From Diogma glabrata (lineage: Eukaryota; Arthropoda; Insecta; Diptera; Cylindrotomidae), in NCBI GenBank assembly GCA_963693315.1, contig OY856187.1, forward strand, positions 110,709,746 to 110,773,745: a stretch of 64,000 bases of DNA, in the 5' to 3' direction. The position numbers and the translations under genes were made by a program. This document shows positions 1 to 13,496 of this stretch, in pieces (position 1 is the stretch's first letter; the number at the start of each line of letters is the position of its first letter). A model generated the notes under the pieces. The model worked only from the letters and a program-made list of their open reading frames with translations, was not told the DNA's origin and searched no databases.

Positions 1-1390
<1,390 letters not shown>

Positions 1391-1888
1391 CAGCAATCCC
1401 CAACTACAATTTCCAAAAACCTTATAACAGTCAATGTCAACCTTATAACAGTCAAAAAAATAAAAGATTTGAATAGAAGAAATTAATGTTTTTTCTTAGA
1501 AATAAACTATTTTGATATTTTGCAGTAATTGCACGACATATGATATAGAGTAGGTTTGTGTCATAAATTGTCACACACATGTTCTGTGGTAGATTTGATA
1601 TTTGTTTGTTGCAAAATTGGATAGATATAATTTTGCTTGTAGGTAGCTAATTTTCTTTTTAAAATTTGTTCGATATCTGTTTGAAATTAGTTTGTTTTGT
1701 TTAAACTAATCTGATACATAAGATTCTACTGGCACACAAAACTGTCTGATCTCGAAATCTACCTATTTCTAGCGGAAATACGTGCCGCTTGAACTTTTTG
1801 TAGTGCAAAAGAGTTTTTTTTTGTAATTTTTGAAAGCACAGTTTATTTTATACGCCGCAAGCAAAATATTTTAAAATAGTACATTATT
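1391..1888. other. Unassigned AT-rich DNA
   Basis: No open frame, repeat or motif that I can assign. A short duplication of 'CCTTATAACAGTCAA' occurs near 1420-1455. Confidence 0.5.
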
Positions 1889-2001
1889 TAATTAGGAGCT
1901 AAAGTGATTCATTTTGTGTTGAGTCTATAGTTTGACGGCCGACTGTAGAGAGGTCGACAGTTATAGACGATACACAAAAAGCCACTTTAGCTCCGAATTA
2001 A
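1889..2001. repeat. Small hairpin of a dispersed family
   Basis: TTAATTAGGAGCTAAAGTG (from 1889) is matched in inverse by CACTTTAGCTCCGAATTAA (to 2001), and the arms continue inward through ATTTTGTGTTGAGTCTATAG and TATAGACGATACACAAAA. A diverged inverse single arm occurs at about 48717-48775 (CTATAGATTCAACACAAAAAG then TTATAGCTCTTAACTAAATAATG). It is a miniature inverted-repeat family without coding capacity. Confidence 0.75.
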
Positions 2002-2084
2002 ACACACAATTTTTTCGGCAAAAGTTTAAATTTTGTATAAATATGAAATTAATACATCAAAAGTTTTATAAATATGAATTTTTA

Positions 2085-2745
2085 TCGTCATCCCCAGAAA
2101 GATAAAAAAACATTAAAATTTTTTATCAAAGCAGCCTTTTCAAAATTTCATAATCCAATTGAAATAGTAGTTATTTTGTTGTCATAGTTATACATATACA
2201 ATAATTCCAAATTTCATTATCCAATGAAATTGTTTGTTATGTTTTGTTGTCATAGTAACATACAATAATTAAAAATATCATAATCCAATGAGAATCAACT
2301 TATTTTTTGTTGTCATAGTTATACAATATGTTTGAAAAAAATAACAAAATAACAAATAACAAATGCTACTCTACAGCCACCGCCGTATAAAATAAAAATG
2401 GCGTTACTTTTGCAGCCGGAGGCTAAAAAGTAAGACTTTAACTAACTCCCTAGCGGCAGCAAAATTAAACTTTGAAGTCGTTTGCCGAAAAAAATGTTTA
2501 TTCTAAATCAAAATTATAAATTTGGATAAATTTTGAAATAAAAATATGTTGAACAAGTAACCTTTGACAAAACATTTGTTATTTTTTCCAAATTATTGTA
2601 TAACTATGACAACAAATGATAAACACTGTTTTGATTGGATTATGAAATTTTAAATTTAAGGGTTGATTTGATAAAAAGTTTTATTTTTTATAGAATTTAA
2701 ACATATACAAATGTTTTTTAATTTTATGGACGTAACTATGACAAC
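2085..2745. mobile_element. Foldback element with internal ~70-bp tandem units
   Basis: The left side carries about three tandem units of roughly 70 bp, each with TTTCATAATCCAAT and TTGTTGTCATAGTTATACA-like parts (2140-2330). The right side (2590-2745) is the inverse: TTGTATAACTATGACAACAAA, ATTGGATTATGAAATTTTAAA, GATAAAAAGTTTTA, ending in ATAACTATGACAACAAAATA. The loop (2335-2580) is somewhat richer in GC. No transposase frame is visible, so it would be a non-autonomous foldback. The outer limits are approximate. Confidence 0.7.
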
Positions 2746-2975
2746 AAAATATATAGTTAAAATGTGACACTTTAAGACCACAAATCACAGTGATAAAGTA
2801 ACACCTTAATATGCAGGAGAATAAAAAAATCATTTGAGACTTCGCTATATTTTTCATTAAGAGTTTTTCGTAAGCTGATGTTGTTGTGGCTGCTGTTGTT
2901 GTAAATGATTTTAATTAAAACTACAGTAATTTGTAGCCAAATTGCTGCACCAAGCATAATCAGGTGATTTGTTTT

Positions 2976-3554
2976 CACTAGATTTGAATATTGAAAATTT
3001 TGAATTATATATTAGAGATTTTTTCGAGCACTTAAACCCATGCAATTAAATTATTTTGAATTTTTCAATTCGAAAGTATATTTTGGATTTTTCTCAGGGA
3101 AACTCCATTTTTCTCTTATGCGTGTTTCGAATTGGGATTCAAACTATCCTTATCAGTGCCATGGTTCGAATCCTTTTTGGCAGACACGCTATCCAACTAG
3201 CTTACCGAGTCGATGGTATTTCAAAGTTGAAATTTCATCATTGTTTTAACTACTTTAAGTTGAATATTTCTCATTAGCTATTGCTGTTTTTTGTAATTCA
3301 ATTAGCCAATTCTAGTGCATTTAGCCTAATTAGCTCTACGAACATATGAGTTTGCCAAAACGGATTCGAACCATGGCATTTATGAGGATAGTTAGAATCA
3401 CAATCCGAAACACGTATAAGAGAAAAATTTCTCTGAGAAAAATTCAAAATATACTTTCGAATTGAAAATTTTAAAATAATTTAATTGCTTGAGTTAAGTG
3501 CTTAAAAAAAATCTCTAATATATAATTCAAAATTCTCAATATTCAAATCTAGTG
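2976..3554. mobile_element. Inverted-repeat element, F family copy 1, with tRNA-like module
   Basis: It starts CACTAGATTTGAATATTGA and ends with the inverse TCAATATTCAAATCTAGTG. Arms of about 210 bp (2976-3190 and 3345-3554) include a CTCAGGGAAACTCC-type stretch and, near the inner ends, a Pol III box-B-like GGTTCGAATCC with GGCAGACACGCTATCCAAC. Related copies or fragments lie at 20551-20710, 21045-21290, 36150-36355 and 48135-48320. I could not confirm a target-site duplication. The short frames across it (3040-3277) read through the inverted arm and are not genes. Confidence 0.8.
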
Positions 3555-6311
3555 AATTAAAACTATTAACCAGTTTAATGTACATAAACATTGTCTTTCG
3601 TATAAAGTAAATATACATTCAAATAACATCTAGAATAATCAGGTAGTTTATGAACTAGGTAGCTATGAAAACTGTTGAACAGAAATCAAACAGAAAATGG
3701 TTGAATAAATTATATAAATAAATGAATTTGTTCCACCAAAACCCAGTGATTGTTGACTGACTTTATATAAACAAATGATTTTTTTTGCAAAATAAACAGG
3801 TGATTGTTGATTTAATTATGCAAATAAACAAATTGTTGCACCAAAATAAAAAAAACAAACTAGATTTTCAATAATGATCTGCTTTTATCGACTGCCCTAA
3901 GCATTGTTATATGCTAATATTCGTAAAATTTTAATAAAAGTAAAATACGAAAATAAGCAAATGAGCCAATGAACTTATTGCTCCAATAAGAAAAATTACG
4001 AATAATATCAGTTTACATCGGTAAAATAGTTTTGAAGTATTTACTTTAGTGCATATGCTAATAATTATTTTAGAGCTAACCGCTTCGTAACAGATGGCAG
4101 TCTCAGCAGTTCACATGTCACGATATGAGTACATGATGGCATAGAAAAAAGTTTATTGCTAAAATTATTTGATTATTTCAACTAACACCAGTAATCTGGT
4201 AATCTGGTAGATTACCTCCTAACCAGTATAGAGATTACAAAATTACAACTACACCAAAACGGGTTGAGCTTAATTTATTTTCCATACTAATTCTATCCGA
4301 AGTATTTCTTGCATTATAAACGAACATATGTCACAATCAACATTCTTTGTAGCTTCTGTAGTCATGTAAATTATGGTTATTTTCATGAAAATATCAAATA
4401 ATTTTGTTGGAATAGAATATCTTTTACGTCTTAAAGTTTAAGCTTCCAGCAATTTTCCAGATTCCAATAATTTTATTCTGTATATCAGCGAATCTAGAAC
4501 TCATCTTGCTTTAATTTACAAAAAGAAGGTTGTCTGAAGTACCCCTTAAAAGTTCACTAAATATCCAAACTTCAAACAATACTATAATTAGAAGAAAATT
4601 TTTGTTTAAAAAGAAAACGATATTCTTTATCAAAGAATCACTTTAAGTTTCACTGAAGGATATTAAATGCAAAAAATTCGATTTATTTTTGATAGTTAAA
4701 TTCCATTTTACGATTCATTTGTTAATTTAAAAACAAGCTCAAAGCTAATCTTTTTTTTATGGCTTCAGTTTACAAGGATAATCTTTTAATTTAATTAAAT
4801 AACAAAAGGGATTTAAACACATTTTTATCATATTATATTAAAAAAAACAGATATGCAAATAAATATATTTTTCGCATACGACATTTCATTAATCCTTTCA
4901 CCACCGTGAATCCTTCTTAGCGCAATATTCAATGACAATTATCTTAAAGTTGAGAAACTTAAATTAAATTAAACATAAAATACATAATATATTAAACGAA
5001 GATTCTTAAGACGATATTCCATACTAGAATCATATAATAGAATAAGAATCGATTATACACCAACATTAAGCAGCTTCACAAAAACGTACAATTTGATTCT
5101 ATTTTCTTATTCTTATATAGCAAAGAAAATGGGTACAAGAAAATTTTTCTTTTTTTGTTAAGATTTGTTTTGTATTCCAAGATGTGTTCACTTATACGAT
5201 AATTTTTGTCTCTTTATGAAGTAGAATATAATGGGAAAGACTATTTTAAAGCAAGAGTTAATGTTTTGTGTATATTTTTTTCATCGTTTTTTGATCTTAA
5301 ATGAAATTATTATTATGGTTATTATGGGATAAAAAATGAGTGTTTTTTTAAGAGAGCACACAATTGAAAGCGATCTTGCTTATAATGAAATTTTTGATTG
5401 AGTTAAAATTGTTTGAGGTATAAATAAAAACTTTGTATAATTTTGATCAAAAATTCATAAGTTCCTTACCGTCTCACAAATTTCATTTTACATATTTTCC
5501 TTACTTGTACTTAATAGAGTAAAACCCACGACATTCAATCAACATTATTAATTTGAGTTACTATAAAAGATAAAGATAATAATACTGACAACAAATTTCG
5601 ATACTTAAAATAAATTATGGTATAAGGGTGAACTTAATACAACAATAGACTTAATATAAAAAAAAAGCAAAGAAAAAAGGATTATATCTAAGGAAAAGTA
5701 GGGATAAAATCAGATTAACAGAAAAGCTGCTGAAAAAATTGCTAATTTTAATTCGATTAAAATTTCTATAAAGATAAAAATGAATAGTTCATTGAATTAT
5801 AATTTTTGTTTCAAGTTTTAACAAGAAGATAGTCAATTAAAATCCATTCTACAGTTAAATGAACCATTTAATACTCTATGTAATATTTTTAACTTTAATA
5901 AGGTTTAAAGTAGTTTTTAACGGTTTCCTTTTGGTTGAGGAGAAAATTGGAATTTGTTTAACAATATTATACGATAAATTTAGAATAAATTAGGTTATAG
6001 GAATGTGTTTAAAGAGTAAGGGTTTCCTTTGAAATTCGGTGTATTTTTATAAAATTAATGTTATGGTAAAACATAATTCCTAAAGTTTATTAATGTTTTG
6101 AATATCAAGGATAAACAACAACAAATACTAAGGATAAACAACAATAAATACACGATCATCTAAATCGAATTAGAGAATTGAAAACTCCCCTTTAAATTAA
6201 CAAGGTTGAGTTAGGTAATAATGGCCATTCTAAAGACGAGGCATAGACATAAGCTTTCCGTAGTCACAAAATGAAAAGAACTTTTCCTGTTCTAGCATTA
6301 CATTTTGGAAA
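3555..6311. other. AT-rich intergenic DNA without recognisable features
   Basis: About 2.7 kb without an assignable frame. Small local repeats only: GTAATCTGGTAATCTGGTAG near 4192-4212, and a short minisatellite of AAGGATAAACAACAACAAATACT-type units at about 6107-6152. Confidence 0.5.
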
Positions 6312-6850
6312 TTAATTTAAGCTTCTCAAGAAGCGACACATGTCCCTGGCGTTAATCTCGTAGATATTTGTCAGATCATAAAAGATGAGTGCATCCTGAA
6401 GCCGAGCCTAGTATGAGCCAGACCAGAACACGAGCAGAGAAGGTGAAGGACGTTTCCTCATTCTCCTCGTCATTTCGGCTGTGACTGTATTCATAAGAGA
6501 AGACACCTATTTTGTCGGGTCACAGACACCACATGTGTAATTGACAGGTCAGATCTGCCTGGCTATCATACATGTGGTGCTCTCTGATTATCTTAACTTT
6601 GTTGGTCTATTCTTTTCCATTTCGAATAGTAGCTTGCATAAAGCAAAATGTATCCCCAAAGTTGCCGTGCCTGGTGACGAAGAGCAGGAAGGGTCTTCTC
6701 GAGCGAGTTTGTCGGCCTTCGAGTGACCTGTTACACCGAAATGGCTTGACACCAAAACAAGGTGAGTGTTAAATTGATCAGTCATTTCGTTAAACGATAC
6801 CAGGCAGTTCTGGTTCATTAAGAGGTGTCAGACTTTTGTGATGAGACTTG
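6312..6850 (-). pseudogene. Non-LTR retrotransposon 3' part: RNase H C-terminal half and tail
   Basis: This is the downstream part of the element that resumes at 8876. On the minus strand, 6588-6818 reads the end of a type-I RNase H domain: a wall of HLVLVSSHFGVTGH followed by KADKLARE, the counterpart of the 'WVPGHSGVxGNEKADELAR' block of RNase H-bearing insect non-LTR elements. After frame changes, a tail follows that is rich in acidic residues (RNDEENEETSF, about 6440-6465). It ends with YDLTNIYEINARDMCRFLRS and a TAA at 6312-6314, a typical end for these ORF2 proteins. Stops and frameshifts make it non-functional. The clade (R1/LOA/I group) is inferred from family knowledge, not computed. 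Confidence 0.85.
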
Positions 6851-7321
6851 CCCAGGTAACAATTTAACCTAGGTAATCATTGAGTAAAGCTTTAAAAGAG
6901 GAATTTAAAATGGAAGGGGAAATTTAAAATTCTTGAACTATGCATGAGAAAAGTTTTATACAAGCTCTACTCAAGGAGAAAAGGCGTATGAAAAAATATT
7001 CTTTATTCAAGAAGACATATATAATGCTTTATACATGTTTTATATAAGTGCTTGAATAAAGTTGTACAAAAGTTGTTATTCAAGGCTTATTCAGATACTG
7101 TTAAAATTACTTGAATAAAGTGCCTGAGTAAATCTTTACTCAAGAGAATTACTCAGTGCCTATTCAAGAAGCGATGCCACTGAAAAAAAAAATTGGTGAT
7201 TCTTTCCTTTAGATATTTTAGTTAATTGGCGCATTAAACTCCTTTTTTTTGTATATTGCTGCTATTGAGTTAATCTTTTATCGGAAATTACAATTTATTT
7301 TACACATTTCGCATCTTTACA

Positions 7322-7400
7322 AACGCCTGTAGCGGGGATCGAACTCATAACCTTTGATTCTCCAGGACCGTACGCTATCCACTTCTCTATTTAGCAGCTG
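7322..7400 (-). other. tRNA-like stretch (box A/box B)
   Basis: On the minus strand GAGAAGTGGATAGCG (box-A-like) is followed about 30 bp later by GAGTTCGATCCCCGC (box-B-like). Stem pairing is poor, so it is not a functional tRNA gene. It resembles the tRNA-derived head of a SINE or a captured Pol III promoter inside the 6851-8875 element. Confidence 0.55.
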
Positions 7401-7737
7401 TCATAAAGAAAATTGAAACTTAATCACTATTGTTTAAGAAATTATTTGTACACATTTCAAGTTTCGGACCACTACCACGACTATAAATTAATTTTTATTC
7501 AAACATTTTGATTAGGAATGCATATAAAAGTGTACTAATGGTTTCCTAAAATGAGAATATATGGGTTTTTGTCAAAAATAATATTGGTTATGATTGAGGA
7601 CAATTTCGAAATGAAAATAATTTTGCCTATTCATGTACGATATCTACGCATATGTTTCCATTCAATTGTACGATTAAAAATGATTAAAGAATAAAAATAA
7701 AATAAAAAAAGGAAAATAAAATTCATAAATAAAAACG

Positions 7738-7803
7738 TGCCTGGCAGGAATCGAACACAGGCCCTATAACGACTTCCTCATCGTTTACCCTTACGCACTC
7801 GTT
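7738..7803 (-). other. Second tRNA-like stretch
   Basis: The minus strand reads GTGCGTAAGGGTAAACGATG … GTGTTCGATTCCTGCCAGG. The box-B-like GTTCGATTCC is clear, while box A is weak. GTGC/GCAC at the ends could pair. It lies in the same inserted element as the stretch at 7322. Confidence 0.45.
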
Positions 7804-8875
7804 CATTAAATCAATTTCCACGACAGGAATAAAACGTTACTCAATACAGAATAAAATAATTACTCAAGCTTCGTAAGGGTTATAGTATGCTGTGGTTGGC
7901 ATTACGTTCAGTTGCACAATTTGGCTGGTTAATAAATAAATGTTAAATGATAATATTAAATAAACATTATACTTTATATTTTCCATAAGTCAGTTGCAAT
8001 CTGTTGCAAGTTTTGATATAATTTTTTCCCAAGCAAATTGCGCACAATATGGCGATTACATACATTTAATACAAAAAGGAATTATATGACAAATTATCAT
8101 CAGTTTATTTATTTGTTGACCAACTCAAATAATTATATAAACCATCATCAGAAATGGTAAATCTCAATCAATATATAAACCATCATCAGAAACGTTTGAT
8201 TAAATGGTTGCGGAATAACGGCAATTGCAAATTTCCATTGACGAAAATATGTCTACCATTTTGAAATAATCTTTTGTATTAATCAATAATAGTTTGTTAA
8301 AGTTCTTAAAGGTTTGTTAACTTTTTAAAGGCATCGATAAGTGATTTAATAAAAAAAAAACACAATCGCGAATTAAACAACGAACTGTCAAAAATATTGA
8401 CAGATTGATTTGTTGTAAATCTTTTAATATTCATTGAAAACAGCCGTATATAAGAAATATTACTTGAGTAACAATTTTGTTGCATACTACTAAAATTATT
8501 ATACATAAATAAAGTCGTATACAAGGAACTATCCTTGGGTAAGAATCTTCTTGGATTCTTCCTAAAAGTTGTACTTTAATAAAGGTTTATATAAGGGATA
8601 GAATTCTTGAGTAAAAACATCTTGAATACTACCTTAAAAGTTATATGTGAATAAAACCTTATAAAAGGTATCATACTTGAGTAACATTTGCTTGAATATG
8701 CCCTAAATATTTATTATTGAATTAAGCTTTACTTAAGGAATTATATAAGAAACTTAGTGAATCTAGTCTTTTACAAGCTTTTTTTAGGTAAAGCTTGAAT
8801 AATATGGTCTTACACAATGCTTTTCCAAGTTAAGTTGGAATAATTTAAAAAATTTAGGCGAAATTGTTACCTGGG

Positions 8876-10010
8876 TTGACTCTCAAACCTTTTTGCAGCC
8901 TGACTGTCCGTATATACACCGACTTCCCTTAAAGATATTAAATTATACTTCAACCAATTTTTGATCTCTTTCGTAGCTACAAGTTCAGCTTGAAAAACAC
9001 TGCGTTGTCCAGGAAGACGAAAGAGAGGTTTATTTTTCCCATTTTTTATTCATCTGCGTAAAAGCTTACAGCATCTGTGTTATTTAATTTACTTTCCCCA
9101 ACCTCTCTGGAAGGAATAGCACATTTACAACTGCCAGCCAGCCTGTTAAGATGGTTTCAGAAAGAAGAAGATCTCAAGGGTATCGGAATGGAATATTTCT
9201 ACTTACCAGAATTGAGGAGTGCTCTGTATTACTGCAACTCTACATACAGTAAGAATTCAAACAAACTGTCAGGCTGGCGGGTGGCGGCTAATTGTTCTTT
9301 GGCTGAGATCTCATTAAGAGTAAGATAAACGAGAATTCCTAGAGCACTTTGCATTACATTTCTAAAAGAATCCGGATATTTTGCCAAGGGATCAGGATTA
9401 AAAGCCAAGTCTGCAAGGATTAGCAACAAAACATTTAGGAACACGTTCTAACACGTTGTGCCTCTTCTGACCGGATCTGTCCCGTGCCGGATCTGACCCA
9501 TTTTGACCTGCACTTTAAGGAGCAGCTGCATCCAGCTGACCAATGACTGATATACTCCCAAATTTAGAAGGGAGTGGATGATTGCCATAGAGCTGATGTC
9601 ATTGAAGGATCTCTCAATATTGCAGAAAGTAACCATAGAATATTGATTTCAGTCCAGAGATTTCTGAATGGAACGTATGAGAGAGTGCAAGCCTGTTTGT
9701 AAAGACTTACATTTGCAACAAACAAGTTGGCTTCTTACATCCTGGTAGGTTGGATTAAGCTTCTCAAAAATTCTTTGCAGTTTTTCAGAAGATAATAAGA
9801 AAGAATGCCAGCTCATGGTTAGGTCAATGGTTTTATGAATGACCACAGGGATGGCATCATAAAGTCCAGCAGACTTGAAAGGCTTAACGTTCTTACAACC
9901 CGTAAGATTTCAACAGTACTAATAATTTGTTTGGCAAAGACCTGTAGCTTTGTTTCCATGTTAAATATTCGTAGTTGTATTAGAGCAGCCCCAAAAATGC
10001 GTTTCAAGCA
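8876..10010 (-). pseudogene. Non-LTR retrotransposon: reverse transcriptase and RNase H N-terminal half
   Basis: Minus strand, 5' to 3': 9900-9860 reads a frame-shifted 'KPFKSAGLYDAIP' block, the counterpart of 'KPFKSPGPDGIxP' before the RT palm. 9846-9649 follows with SFLLSSEKLQRIFEKL and SLQTGLHSLIRSIQKSLD. 9636-9448 has MVTFCNIERSFNDISS (RT motif A region) and LVSWMQLLL, then RRGTTC (for RGTPQGG). 9444-9340 has KYPDSFRNVMQSALGILV after the catalytic YADD region, which is lost. RNase H starts near 9075 (DAVSFYADE, a degraded 'YTDGS') and continues as RLPGQRSVFQAELVATKEI and VYTDSQAA to 8880, where the DNA element interrupts it. Several frameshifts and stops; 5' half (ORF1, endonuclease) absent. 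Confidence 0.85.
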
Positions 10011-10629
10011 AAAGCTCTAAAGATATTACGTTCATTGACCACCAGGTCTATCGATAACTCTTAGCAAAGTTTTCGTGGCACAGAGCACTTTTTATTTCAT
10101 TTAAGTAGTGCTACCAGAAATTATTTTTGTATTTTTCAACTCATATTTATAAGTTTTCAAACTTTCTTATATTATTTTATATCTGATACACCCCTAGTTT
10201 TCTTTTCATTGCACACTTCTAGTGAGTACATATAATCTGGAGTTTCTTCTTCCACCATGATGGATAGGAAACAATATGTCCAAACCAAAAATAATATTCA
10301 TTCAGTTACAATTCGAATACAATGCAAAGGCACGACTATGATAAGTGTGGCAACGCCTTATTTTATTTTTGTATTTTTTAGATCGATAAAACAAGCAAAA
10401 ATTGTTTTACCAAAAATTTGTGAGCCTCTTCGTTCACGAGATATAGGCATTTGAAAAAAAATTTCACACAAAAAACATTAACATTGGTTTTGTATTGTTC
10501 AGAAAATTACTAATTGTAATAGTAAGGGAAATTTAGGGTATATGGAGTAGCTTGGATCGGGTCGAGAGTGGTATCATTTAAAGAAACGAAGAATTATACA
10601 GCCCTATTAATCCCATTTTGGCTAACATT
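10011..10629. other. Unassigned DNA beside the non-LTR relic
   Basis: No assignable frame. 10537-10585 (GGGTATATGGAGTAGCTTGG, then GAGTGGTATCATTTAAAG) resembles 49168-49215, so part of this stretch is a dispersed repeat. Confidence 0.5.
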
Positions 10630-10760
10630 GGTTACCCGACCCGAATATGCCGCCTCCTCTCTTCCCTTCCCCTCCCCCCTAGGTTACCCGACCCGAATAT
10701 GCCGCCCCTCCCTTTCCTTCCCCTCCCACCCCCTTCCCTTCCCCAACCCTCCGATGCAGT
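10630..10760. repeat. GC-rich, pyrimidine-rich direct repeat (52-bp spacing)
   Basis: GGTTACCCGACCCGAATATG occurs at 10630 and again at 10682, each followed by GCCGCC and a C/T-only run of about 25-50 bases. Base composition is very different from the surroundings. Gly/Arg-rich and Pro/Ser-rich frames on the two strands are consequences of the composition, not genes. Confidence 0.8.
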
Positions 10761-10807
10761 GGCTATTTGTGATCGAAGGATTGCAATGTCGCAGAATCTT
10801 GGCAAAT

Positions 10808-12310
10808 AGTTAATAAAAATATTGCGACGCTGATGCATAGACTGACTTCACCACAGCTCTGGAAACAAAGTGTTCTGGATATACAATGAGCTAATATCCA
10901 TCAAATATTTTAATTAAGAGCTAACCAATGTTATAGACTTCGTAGTTCTAATTATAAAAATATTAAAGAAAGTAGTAGTATCCCAACAAATATAAATTCT
11001 GTTGTACCAGAAAAAATAAAAAAAATTTTACCGGAAGTGACAAACCGGAAGTTAGGATGCAGAACTGTTGTGAACCGTACTAAATATTTATGTACCATGA
11101 TAAATCCAATTCGATTATCAGATACAGATGTTATTGAGCTTCCAAAATAACAGGTGCTCGTAGGACCCCCTACCACTTTGATTACTATCGCTAAAAAAAA
11201 CTAATCAGTTCCTTGCCATACATATTTGCATCTTTTTGCGCTGTATCATCAAAACTAGTTAACGAACGAATGTTGTATACTTCCAACAAACATTAAAACA
11301 ATAAACAGGTGTACGGGAGGACCCCCACCACTTATCCCAAAATTGTTTGAAAACTAATCAGTTCTTTGTCATTTAAGTCTTTATCTTTTTTCAAAGTGTC
11401 ATTCAGATTGATTAATGAATGAAGTCTGTATGTTCCTAACAAACTTTAAAGACAAAGTATGAAAAGTCAGCAGTTGTATGGTAGACCCCCGCCACTTTGA
11501 TCAATGTGTCCCAAAAGATGATAATTATCTTCTCACCCTAATTGGAACCTTTTCCATAAGTTTCATCATAATCACTTCATTATTGTAGGCTGTAGTGTGC
11601 ATAAACATACTGAAAAAAATTGAAAATTTACAAAAAAAAATTTTTTGCTGGAAGTGAAAACCCGGAAGTTGGGATGCAGAACTGTTGTGAGCTGTACTAC
11701 ATTCTCATGTACCAAGATTCATCCAATTCGATTATCAGGTACAGATGTTATTGAGCTTTCAAACAAACAGGTGTATGGGACATCCCCGACCACTTTGTTC
11801 ACTATCGCCCAAAAACTATTCAGTTCCTTACCATACATATTTGGATCTTTTTCTAAAGTCTCATTTAAATTCGTTCACGAATGAATGCTGTGTGCTCACT
11901 CCCAACAAACATTGAAAAATGGTGACACAGTAAACAGGTGTTCGGGAGGCCCCGCACCACTTATTCCAATATTGTCCAAAAACTAATCAGTTCTTTGTCA
12001 TTTAAGTCTCCATCTTTTCCAAAATGTCATTCAAATTGATTAATAAATGAAGTCTGTATGCTCCCAACAAACTTTAAAAACAAAGTGTGAAAAGTCAGCA
12101 GTTGTATGGTAGACCCCCCGCCACTTTGATCAATGTGTCCCAAAATATGGTAATTATCTTCTCACACTAATTAGATCTTTTCCATAAATTTTATTATAAT
12201 CACTTCATTATTGTAGGCTGTAGTGTGCATAAACACACTGAAAAAAATTGAAAATTTACAAACAAAATTGTTTACCGGAAGTGAAAACCCGAAAATTGGG
12301 CTGCAAGTCT
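10808..12310. repeat. CCGGAAG repeat, copy A (higher-order tandem)
   Basis: Begins with ATAAAAATATTGCGACGCTG. The block ACCGGAAGTGACAAACCGGA recurs at about 11030, 11650 and 12275, a period near 620 bp. Within each period are shorter units of about 160-170 bp, marked by GGTG(T/C)(A/T)CGGGAGGACCCC, CACCACTT, AAAACTAATCAGTTC and CAACAAAC (for example at 11150, 11308 and 11473). It is a complex satellite-like repeat. Open frames such as 11645-11884 are not conserved between units. Confidence 0.85.
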
Positions 12311-13469
<1,159 letters not shown>

Positions 13470-13496
13470 AATGATAGACTTGTGTATGAGAAGTCT

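Larger units (their letters stand above)
6851..8875. mobile_element. 2025-bp terminal-inverted-repeat element inserted in RNase H
   Basis: The ends are CCCAGGTAACAATTT (6851) and AAATTGTTACCTGGG (to 8875), with TTG duplicated at 6848-6850 and 8876-8878. Removing the element and one TTG restores a continuous minus-strand reading (…FES-Q-VSSQ…) through the RNase H domain, which proves the boundaries. Both subterminal regions (6880-7170 and 8460-8870) are packed with variants of CTTGAATAA and TTGAGTAA, often near AAAGTTGTA or TTTATA. The centre has two tRNA-like stretches and no transposase frame, so it is non-autonomous. The 3-bp duplication would suit a PIF/Harbinger-like mobiliser, but this is only a guess. 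Confidence 0.9.

Noticed and set aside
3040..3277. Two overlapping plus frames
   Set aside because: They read through the arm and tRNA-like module of an inverted-repeat element, with no protein motif.
2976..3554. CACTA (EnSpm) transposon because of CACTAG ends
   Set aside because: The ends are long inverted arms of a small hairpin element, and no 3-bp duplication or EnSpm protein is seen.
6541..6772. Two plus-strand frames
   Set aside because: Antisense shadows of the RNase H tail, which reads on the minus strand.
7322..7400. Functional tRNA gene
   Set aside because: Box A/B-like motifs are present, but the T-arm and acceptor stems do not pair properly.
9077..9328. 83-residue plus frame
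   Set aside because: Antisense shadow of the non-LTR relic.
10568..10838. Pro/Ser-rich and Gly/Arg-rich frames on both strands
   Set aside because: Result of the duplicated C/T-only tract, not coding.
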